From Chthoniobacterales bacterium (GTDB lineage: Bacteria > Verrucomicrobiota > Verrucomicrobiia > Chthoniobacterales > UBA10450), in assembly GCA_013697365.1 (NCBI GenBank), contig JACCXA010000069.1:1-5786 (forward strand): 5,786 nucleotides of DNA, given 5' to 3'. The position numbers and the translations under genes were made by a program. The notes beneath the pieces are model-generated. The model had not been told where the DNA came from, made no database searches, and worked only from the letters and a program-made list of their open reading frames with translations. This document shows, piece after piece, positions 1 through 4,666 of the stretch; within the stretch, counting starts at the first letter, position 1, and each line of letters starts with the position of its first letter.

Positions 1-181
1 CCGTAGATCCGACAATCCGGTCGGGCTGGGGGAACGGCAGCCGCGCAGGAAAAGAGCGTGGACGAGGCTAAAGATCGTGGTGTTCAAGCCGATTCCGAGC
101 GCGAGCGTGAGAACAGTGAGAAGGGTAAATCCCGGCGATTTGCCCGAGTTGTCGAAGAGCGAAGCGCAGATAAGTCAACAT
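1..181 (-). pseudogene. 5' end of a MacB/FtsX-family ABC transporter permease, two frameshifts, runs off left edge
   Basis: This is the N-terminus of a putative antimicrobial or macrolide-type ABC exporter permease (ADOP/MacB_PCD-like), an inner-membrane protein. It starts at the ATG at 181-179. The first frame reads MLTYLRFALRQLG, down to about base 143. A one-base skip then gives KSPGFTLLTVLTLALGIG, followed by LNTTIFSLVHALFLRG, down to about base 41. A second shift in the opposite direction restores the starting frame, which reads LPFPQPDRIVGST to the window edge. Together these match the family's hallmark N-terminus: an amphipathic RQL..SPGFT stretch, the first membrane helix with LALGIG.NT.IFS, then the LP(F/Y)P.PDR motif. 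Without the shifts the start frame meets a TAG about 30 codons in. An excellent ribosome binding site precedes the ATG. The gene is therefore either recently broken or intact with two sequence errors. Family assignment is firm; whether it is functional cannot be decided here. Confidence 0.75.
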
Positions 182-315
182 GATGGACCTCCTGGTGCGG
201 AAACTCGGTTGATCGTGGCCAAATTTATCGGAGTCGACAAGCTCCCCAATGGATAACGCCGCGGCCGGCGGATTTTGTCTTGAACGCGGACGGTCCCAGT
301 GGGAAAATTCGGTCG
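182..315. other. Intergenic region upstream of the permease
   Basis: This 134-bp gap lies between the PH-domain gene and the permease, which point the same way. Apart from the permease's ribosome binding site it contains no convincing gene. An AT-rich patch (GATAAATTT on the minus strand, about bases 223-231) could hold a -10 element, but no well-spaced -35 partner is visible. The gap makes it likely, though not certain, that the permease has its own promoter. Confidence 0.4.
188..193 (-). promoter_or_regulatory. Strong ribosome binding site of the permease
   Basis: The minus strand reads AGGAGG with a 6-nt spacer to the ATG at 181. This near-perfect Shine-Dalgarno fixes the permease start and supports the N-terminus MLTYLRFALRQ even though the frame is broken downstream. 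Confidence 0.8.
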
Positions 316-1068
316 TCAGCCGAGGCGAGCGATGGCTGCGCGAAGCGCGGTCGCTTCAGCGAGGATCTCGCGAGCAGGCGGCACGAGACCGGTAGTGAGG
401 TATTCCGGATGGGCTGCCGGTTGCACCAGTTCCTCATGATCGCCGAGACCGGAATCCTTCAGTTCACGCAGCCGGAGGTTGATTAGCTCGCGGATTTCGT
501 CGGCGTTATTCACGCCGCGAAAACGCACCCCGTGAAGATTTTCTTTCCCTTCCTTCTCGCTGGTTTGAGCGCCGCCGCCGGCGGTATCAACGCGCAAATC
601 CGCGATCCCCAGCAGGCGCTGGATAGGCCCTTGCGAGATGGAAATGTTCTGAATGTTGGCAAAGGTGATGGTCATTTCGCGGATCTTCAGGACGCCTTCG
701 CGCACGCGCAGACTGCGATCGGTGACAAGGTACCAACGCTTCTCGAAATCGAGTCGTAGGAGAGCAAGTGCGATGAGGCGTTGGATCACGATCGCGGTGG
801 CGATGACGGCCGGGGGCCGCCAGAGGAAGAACTCGGGCACGTGCCGCTCGAAGTGACGCGTGAATCCGCCGATAAACGGAATGATTTCCATCGGAACGAT
901 CACCGCCACGAGGGCCAATGTGCGCAACGCCCAGACGACAATCAGGTAGAGGTAGTAGTTGGGCGCTGCGCGAAAGAGTCGCGTCGTGGCTTCGTCCCCC
1001 GGCGGTGCCTCCGGATCGCCCGGAATCCGCAGGAATCGCTCGCACCATTCGCGGAAGGACGTGTACAT
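316..1068 (-). CDS. Membrane-anchored bacterial PH-domain protein (DUF304/YdbT-like), 250 aa
   Basis: This is a membrane protein of the bacterial pleckstrin-homology (bPH2/DUF304) group; the biochemical role of these proteins is mostly unknown. Two hydrophobic stretches (about residues 38-68 and 85-105) anchor it. They are followed by the PH core at about 110-200: RWYLVTDRSLRVREGVL, then REMTITFANIQNISISQG, PIQRLLGIADLRVDTAGGGA. This fits the family pattern of a new strand after a Tyr-Leu-Val-Thr, a basic turn, an I/V-x-N/D helix and a GxADLxVxTAG strand. A charged insert (about 169-180) interrupts the last part of the domain. A hydrophilic tail of about 50 residues (201-250) follows, ending in an Ala-rich helix. 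The start is set by AAGGAG with 7-nt spacing and by the TGATG junction with the gene upstream. It is probably the partner subunit of that second PH protein, as in YdbS/YdbT pairs of Firmicutes. The family call is confident; the function is unknown. Confidence 0.85.
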   Translation of the reverse strand: MYTSFREWCERFLRIPGDPEAPPGDEATTRLFRAAPNYYLYLIVVWALRTLALVAVIVPMEIIPFIGGFTRHFERHVPEFFLWRPPAVIATAIVIQRLIALALLRLDFEKRWYLVTDRSLRVREGVLKIREMTITFANIQNISISQGPIQRLLGIADLRVDTAGGGAQTSEKEGKENLHGVRFRGVNNADEIRELINLRLRELKDSGLGDHEELVQPAAHPEYLTTGLVPPAREILAEATALRAAIARLG

Positions 1069-1628
1069 CAGACTTCTCCTTGCCGGGATTCGGGCGGCGG
1101 CGGGCGTTGTTCCAAAAGTTCGCGCGTGTGTCGCAGTTCATCACGGATGTTTAGAAGCAAAGAGACGAGTTCCGTGTTTTCGCCCTCCCCGAGCTGATTC
1201 CCGGACGCGTCTTCGTGCGCTGGCTTCTCCGATCTGGCGCCGCGCATCCGCGCGTAAAGAAAATCCCGGATTTCTTCGAACTCTTTAAAGCCTTCGATGA
1301 CCAGTTCCGCTCCGGTGGAACCAGAGGCGGTTTGAATTTGGATATCCGCGAACCCGAGCCAACGCTGAATAAGACCAGAGTGGAGATGGATATCCTGAAC
1401 GCGAGCGTAGGTCAGGTTGACTTCGCGCCGGAACAATACGCCCACCCGCATGTGGATGCCCTCTTCGTCGAACCGGTACCGCAGGGTCCGATACCTGAAG
1501 TAGTAAAGCGGCAGCGTGATGATCAGCCCGGGGCCGGTGAGCAGCGCGCGAATGATGTAGAGCGTCCAAAGCGCGGGATTGGGTCGCTCCAGAGCGAAGA
1601 TGGATTGCTCGGGTGCGCTGGGAGGCAT
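1068..1628 (-). CDS. Bacterial PH-domain membrane protein (DUF304/YdbS-like), 186 aa
   Basis: This is the smaller of two adjacent bacterial PH-domain proteins. After a short cytoplasmic N-terminus, one long hydrophobic segment, or a tight hairpin (about residues 20-45, with LYIIRALLTGPGLIITLPLYY), inserts in the membrane. The PH core at about 48-130 reads YRFDEEGIHMRVGVLFRREV, then NLTYARVQDIHLHSGLIQRW and LGFADIQIQTASGS. The helix after it (FEEIRDFLYARM) is typical of the family. The C-terminus (about 150-175, ENTELVSLLLNIRDELRHTRELLEQ in part) has heptad-like Leu spacing and could form a short coiled coil, before a Pro-rich end. The start is ambiguous by one codon: a GTG at 1631 directly precedes the ATG at 1628. 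The ATG is preferred, because an in-frame TAG lies 3 codons before the GTG and neither start has a good ribosome binding site. It overlaps the next gene by one base (TGATG). Function is unknown. Confidence 0.85.
   Translation of the reverse strand: MPPSAPEQSIFALERPNPALWTLYIIRALLTGPGLIITLPLYYFRYRTLRYRFDEEGIHMRVGVLFRREVNLTYARVQDIHLHSGLIQRWLGFADIQIQTASGSTGAELVIEGFKEFEEIRDFLYARMRGARSEKPAHEDASGNQLGEGENTELVSLLLNIRDELRHTRELLEQRPPPPESRQGEV
1076..1081 (-). promoter_or_regulatory. Ribosome binding site inside the upstream PH gene
   Basis: The minus strand reads AAGGAG, 7 nt before the ATG at 1068. It lies within the last codons of the upstream PH gene. Combined with the TGATG stop-start overlap at 1066-1070, it points to translational coupling of the two PH proteins. 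Confidence 0.75.
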
Positions 1629-1735
1629 CACGGATAGCTACGCGCTAGCCGCACGTCGAGACAAGATGTGGTTTGTGGGAGCAGACTCACCCGCGATCTC
1701 AAGACGAGATGAGACGCTAAAAAGCCACAGTGCTG
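1629..1735. other. Short intergenic gap with a small inverted repeat
   Basis: This gap of about 105 bp separates two genes on the minus strand. It contains the perfect 5-bp inverted repeat ATCTC-AAGAC-GAGAT (1696-1710). On the minus strand a CTTTTTAG stretch lies just after the upstream stop codon, but the T run precedes rather than follows the hairpin, so it is not a standard terminator. I see no gene here. Read-through from the upstream gene into the PH pair is possible. Confidence 0.35.
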
Positions 1736-2419
1736 TCAATGAGATGCCGGCTGCTCCTTTGGGACAGCCGACGCCGCTTTCTTTGCCTTGAGTAGCACGT
1801 CGACTGAATCCGGACGGCCGTTCACGAAATCCAGTCGCGTAAGGCCGTCAGGAGTTTGGCGAACGACGGCTGGTACGGCTGACGCGGTCACGTACCAGCC
1901 GCGCGGCAACACGACGGAGTTCCGCGGCCGGCCCAGACTGCGTTCGAACACAAGCTCATCCCCATCGAGCCGATAACTCTGCGGCGCCGTGTAGGTCTCC
2001 GAGATCCGGAGCCGCAGGGACTGACCTTTTTTCACCGCGGGAAATCGAAAGACAACGACCTGTTGATTCGGTTCCACCTTTTCATCGCCTGCGTCCACGC
2101 CCGCTTCTTTCATCTGCTCGCCGGTCAGGACGTCGACCTTCATCGCTTCGCCAGTGTCGAGAATGCGCCCGGAAGGATTCGAAACGGTGCTCCCAGTTCG
2201 CACCACGTTCAGATACCTGTCGGTCCCTTCGCGCGACTCGGTGTAGTCATGGGAGAGGCTGAACGCGTTCATCTCGGGCGACTGGAGGAAATAGACGATG
2301 TCGCGGTCCTGATGGGCGCGCTCGGCGAGGCGCGCACGTTCGGTCGGTCCTTGCGCCGGCGGCGCTTCCCAACTGCGCGCATCAGTCAGGGACCGTTGCA
2401 TGCCAGGGTCGCCGGTCAT
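1736..2419 (-). CDS. Second copy of a duplicated exported domain of unknown function (3' part of a frameshifted gene), 227 aa
   Basis: I do not recognise a named family. As read, the protein starts MTGDPGMQRSLTDARSW with no signal peptide. A Pro/Ala-rich linker with charged residues (about 18-39) leads into a domain at about 40-213. That domain matches the one in the neighbouring upstream frame: SLRLRISETYTAPQSYR, then LDGDELVFERSLGRPRN and SVVLPRGWYVTASAVP, ending VDVLLKAKK. A short Lys/Ala tail follows. The pattern of alternating hydrophobic residues suggests a beta-rich fold (inference). It overlaps the upstream frame by 38 nt, which is unusual for two genuine genes. The ATG lies only just past a GGGG run whose loss of one G would fuse both frames as KPGAMTGD. 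The most likely reality is the C-terminal half of one exported two-domain protein. The alternative, a separately translated protein, would leave it without an export signal. Confidence 0.7.
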   Translation of the reverse strand: MTGDPGMQRSLTDARSWEAPPAQGPTERARLAERAHQDRDIVYFLQSPEMNAFSLSHDYTESREGTDRYLNVVRTGSTVSNPSGRILDTGEAMKVDVLTGEQMKEAGVDAGDEKVEPNQQVVVFRFPAVKKGQSLRLRISETYTAPQSYRLDGDELVFERSLGRPRNSVVLPRGWYVTASAVPAVVRQTPDGLTRLDFVNGRPDSVDVLLKAKKAASAVPKEQPASH

Positions 2420-2951
2420 AGCGCCCCGGTTTCGCTTTCAGGATCAACGCCGCGGGTCCGGGCGCCTGATGCATGAAGCTGATCCGCGTGCGTCCGTCCG
2501 GTTCAGGCAGAATCTGCGACGGCACGTTGCACTCGGTGAGCTGAAAGCCTGCGGGCAGCACAACGGCATTGCGGCGGATCCCGAGCGGTCGATCGAAAAC
2601 AATGCCGTCGCCCTCACGGCGATAGCTCTTTGCATCTTTGTAGGTCTTGATGATCCGGAGGCGTGCCTGCCCGCCATCTCCCGGCACCGGGCGCGCGAGC
2701 CGGACCCGAATGTAATCACTCGCGAGGTCCGCGTCCGGCAGACCGGTCTCCTTTGCTTTCGCGCCGCTGACCTGCTCGAACTTCAAGGGCGCGCCGGTTG
2801 CCATGTCGAAGACAGCTTCGTCGCTCGCGACGCTGCCCTTGCGGATTGGGTTGAAGAACGCCTCGGCACCGGTCGTGGTGGCAGTGACTTCATATGTGAT
2901 TTTGAACGACGCCGTCTCCGGCGCAAACAACTCGTAGAGAGTATACTCGTC
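1781..2951 (-). repeat. Tandem duplication of an unnamed domain at protein level
   Basis: Copy 1 spans about 2430-2951 and copy 2 about 1781-2302. Over the best 34-residue stretch (from TYKDAKSYRREGDGIVF in copy 1 and TYTAPQSYRLDGDELVF in copy 2), 19 positions are identical by hand alignment. Shared landmarks are TY...SYR..GD..VF, then R.LG..RN.VVLP.G, then a closing LLKAK or LILKAK. The DNA has diverged, so this is an old duplication and not a recent repeat. The linker between copies is Pro/Ala-rich and charged. Confidence 0.75.
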
Positions 2952-3047
2952 CTGCGAAGTTTGTTTTCCATGCGCGTGAGATGCCGACGCTGTCGCCAAC
3001 AACAGACTCGCGATCACCGGCCGCCGGAATTGCAGAGAATGGCTCAT
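2382..3047 (-). CDS. Exported protein of unknown function, first copy of a duplicated domain (5' part of a frameshifted gene), 221 aa
   Basis: I do not recognise a named family. The start at the ATG at 3047 was chosen because it gives a clean Sec signal peptide: basic FRR, hydrophobic core VIASLLLATASA, and probable cleavage after SHA at residue 25. An upstream in-frame ATG at 3107 would bury this signal behind 20 residues and run into the divergent gene's control region. The mature part holds one domain (about 33-206) built of YTLYELFAPETASFKITYEV, then a segment with KGSVASDEAVFDMATGAPL, then KTYKDAKSYRREGDGIVFDR and PLGIRRNAVVLPAGF. After KAKPG (208) the frame enters 13 residues of dissimilar tail and stops, while the next frame carries on with a second copy of the domain. 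A frameshift in the GGGG run at 2424-2427 is the likely cause. The role is probably periplasmic or cell-surface; nothing catalytic is visible. Confidence 0.75.
   Translation of the reverse strand: MSHSLQFRRPVIASLLLATASASHAHGKQTSQDEYTLYELFAPETASFKITYEVTATTTGAEAFFNPIRKGSVASDEAVFDMATGAPLKFEQVSGAKAKETGLPDADLASDYIRVRLARPVPGDGGQARLRIIKTYKDAKSYRREGDGIVFDRPLGIRRNAVVLPAGFQLTECNVPSQILPEPDGRTRISFMHQAPGPAALILKAKPGRYDRRPWHATVPD
2424..2427 (-). other. Putative frameshift site (GGGG run) splitting the two-domain protein
   Basis: The minus strand reads AAACCGGGGCGCTATGACC. As sequenced, frame 1 gives KPGRYDRRPW and stops. With one G fewer the reading is KPGAMTGDPG, which joins both copies into one protein of about 436 residues (208 + Ala + 227). 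No programmed-frameshift signal is evident nearby. Confidence 0.6.
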
Positions 3048-3127
3048 GTCTTTGTTTAACCGGGAGTCGAGTTGCCAGCACGCACATCTTTGGGTTTGCC
3101 TATGCAATGCCGAAACGCCATCAAAGG
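3048..3127. promoter_or_regulatory. Divergent promoter region between the duplicated-domain gene and the M20 gene
   Basis: These 80 bp separate two outward-facing starts, so promoters for both must lie here or extend into the coding ends. I cannot pick convincing -35/-10 pairs. A TATGCA box (3101-3106) and a TTGCCA (about 3071-3076) are too far apart to pair for the plus strand. On the minus strand GGTTAAAC (about 3055-3062) is AT-richer than its surroundings. Its identity as a shared control region follows from gene orientation, not from motifs. Confidence 0.5.
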
Positions 3128-4627
3128 ATGATGAATCCTAGGATATTTCTCGCAGGCGTCTTCATCGCGATGGCGACGGTGATTCAACCTTCCTCATCGG
3201 CCGAGACGGAATTGGCGGACGTCCAAGCGGAGATCGGGACGCAGTGCGATGCAACGATTAAGCGCCTGCAGGAATGGATTCGGCAGCCGTCGATCGCGGC
3301 GGAGAACCGCGGAGTAGACGAAGGCTGCGAGCTGACCATGCGTTACCTGCGCGAAGCGGGCTTCGATCAGGTGACGAAGGTGCCGACGGATGGGCAACCG
3401 GGAATTCTCGCGACGTTAAACGCAGGCGCAGCAAAGACGGTGGGCGTCTACTTCATGTACGATGTGAAGCAAGCCGATCCGGCGGAGTGGTCGTCGCCAC
3501 CGTGGGAAGCAGCCATCGTGGACAAACCCGGAACCGGAAAAGTGATCATGGGGCGCGCGGCTGTGAACCAGAAGGGACCGCAGATGGCAATGATCGCAGC
3601 GCTGCATGCCATTCGCGCGGCAGGGAAAAAAATACCCGTGAACCTCGTCCTCGTCGCCGAGGGTGAAGAGGAGATCGGATCACCGCACTTTCCGCAGATC
3701 GTGCGCAAGCCGGAGGTGCAGGCGGCGCTCGCGAAATGCATCGGCGTGTTCATGCCCTCAGCTGCGCAGGGTGCTGACGGGATGGTGACGGTGAACCTGG
3801 GCGCAAAGGGCGTGATCGAAGTGGAGCTCACCGCGAGCGGCGAAAAGTGGGGCCGCGGGCCGCGCAAGGCCGTTCATTCCTCGAACAAAGCGCGGCTCGA
3901 TAGTCCGGCCTGGCATTTGGTTCATGCGCTCACGACCCTTGTGACCGCGGAAGGGAACGACCCGGCGATCGAGGGTTTCGCGGAGAAGGCGCGTCCGATC
4001 AATTCCGCCGAGAAAGCGATGATAGCGGAGGGCGCGAAGCGCTTGAATGAAGAGAGCGTGAAGAAGTCGCTCGGCGTGGAACGCTGGGTTGCCGATGTCG
4101 GTTGGAGCGAGGCCTTGGAACGTTTGGTTTCGCGTCCGACGGTAAACATCGAGGGACTGGTCGGCGGTTATACCGGCCCGGGCGGAATGACCATCCTGCC
4201 GCACAAGGCGTCGGCGAAGCTCGATCTGCGACTCGTGCCGGACATGACCGCGGCCGGCGCGCTCGCGGCGTTAAAGACACACCTCGCAAAGCGCGGCTTT
4301 GGCGACATCGAAGTGAACATGACGGGCGGCTACGATCCGAATAGCACGCCCGCCGATTCGAAGTTTACCAAGGCGCAGCAGGCAACATACAAGCGCCTCG
4401 GCGTTGACTCGATCCTATGGCCGCGCAGTGCCGGCTCGTGGCCTGGCTATGTGTTTACCAGTGAGCCGCTTAAATTGCCGGCCGGACATTTTGGCCTGGG
4501 CCACGGGGGCGGCGCCCATGCCCCGGATGAGTTTTACGTCATCGAATCTTCGAATCCGAAAGTGCAGGGGATCGACGGCGCAGTGCTTTCGTTCGCGGAA
4601 TATCTTTTCGAACTGGCGAAGGAATAG
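3128..4627 (+). CDS. Secreted M20/M28-like metallopeptidase homologue with altered metal ligands, about 499 aa
   Basis: This is an exported protein of the M20 (ArgE/DapE/CPG2) peptidase family, whose members hydrolyse peptides or N-acyl amino acids with two zinc ions. An N-terminal signal peptide (MMNPRIFLAGVFIAMATVIQ, then PSSSA) leads to the catalytic domain. The family's blocks are clear: FMYDVKQADPAEWSSPPWEA (about 109-128), GRAAVNQKGPQMAMIAALHA (about 142-161), VAEGEEEIGSPHF (about 176-188), KAVHS (His about 250, dimerisation domain) and GGGAHAPDEF (His about 464). Length fits the long M20 subfamily. Against the canonical ligands, the first His (H-x-D) is Met110, the bridging Asp (D-x-K-G) is Asn147, and the Asp after the Glu pair appears to be Ser (about 211). 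Glu181, Glu182 and His464 remain. Activity is therefore uncertain; it may belong to a divergent subfamily with a different metal site. The start could be 3107, 3128 or 3131. AAAGG lies right before 3128, so 3128/3131 is preferred; an upstream extension to 2981 would overlap the divergent gene. Confidence 0.85.
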   Translation: MMNPRIFLAGVFIAMATVIQPSSSAETELADVQAEIGTQCDATIKRLQEWIRQPSIAAENRGVDEGCELTMRYLREAGFDQVTKVPTDGQPGILATLNAGAAKTVGVYFMYDVKQADPAEWSSPPWEAAIVDKPGTGKVIMGRAAVNQKGPQMAMIAALHAIRAAGKKIPVNLVLVAEGEEEIGSPHFPQIVRKPEVQAALAKCIGVFMPSAAQGADGMVTVNLGAKGVIEVELTASGEKWGRGPRKAVHSSNKARLDSPAWHLVHALTTLVTAEGNDPAIEGFAEKARPINSAEKAMIAEGAKRLNEESVKKSLGVERWVADVGWSEALERLVSRPTVNIEGLVGGYTGPGGMTILPHKASAKLDLRLVPDMTAAGALAALKTHLAKRGFGDIEVNMTGGYDPNSTPADSKFTKAQQATYKRLGVDSILWPRSAGSWPGYVFTSEPLKLPAGHFGLGHGGGAHAPDEFYVIESSNPKVQGIDGAVLSFAEYLFELAKE

Positions 4628-4644
4628 CGCTGTTTGCCGGTGGG

Positions 4645-4666
4645 GGATCGAATCGAGGCCCGATCC
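4645..4666. terminator. Weak hairpin between convergent genes
   Basis: GGATCG (4645-4650) and CGATCC (4661-4666) form a 6-bp stem with a 10-nt loop, and G·U pairs could extend it by two. It sits in the 39-bp gap between the convergent M20 and glycosyltransferase genes, the expected place for a bidirectional terminator. No clear T run follows on either strand, so support is modest. Confidence 0.3.

Noticed and set aside
295..305. Hairpin TCCC-AGT-GGGA after the PH gene stop as a terminator
   Set aside because: Only a 4-bp stem and no T run on the correct side; too weak to call.
587..1197. Long open frames on both strands overlapping the PH genes
   Set aside because: They are Arg/Pro/His-rich, typical of GC-rich antisense or shifted frames, with no recognisable domain, while the PH frame has clear family motifs.
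1696..1710. ATCTC-AAGAC-GAGAT as an operator or terminator
   Set aside because: A 5-bp repeat is expected by chance at this frequency, no T run follows it, and no regulator gene is nearby; noted only within the intergenic entry.
2400..2440. Programmed ribosomal frameshift between the two duplicated-domain frames
   Set aside because: The shift needed is +1 and no recognised slippery codon context, stop codon at the site or downstream stimulatory structure is evident; an indel is simpler.
2981..3127. N-terminal extension of the M20 gene to an ATG at 2981
   Set aside because: It would overlap the signal-peptide region of the divergent gene and place about 50 residues of non-signal sequence before a clear signal peptide that begins at 3128/3131.
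3448..4204. Antisense open frames of about 140 codons within the M20 gene
   Set aside because: Low-complexity composition, no family motifs, and fully inside a well-supported gene; they are shadows of its codon bias.
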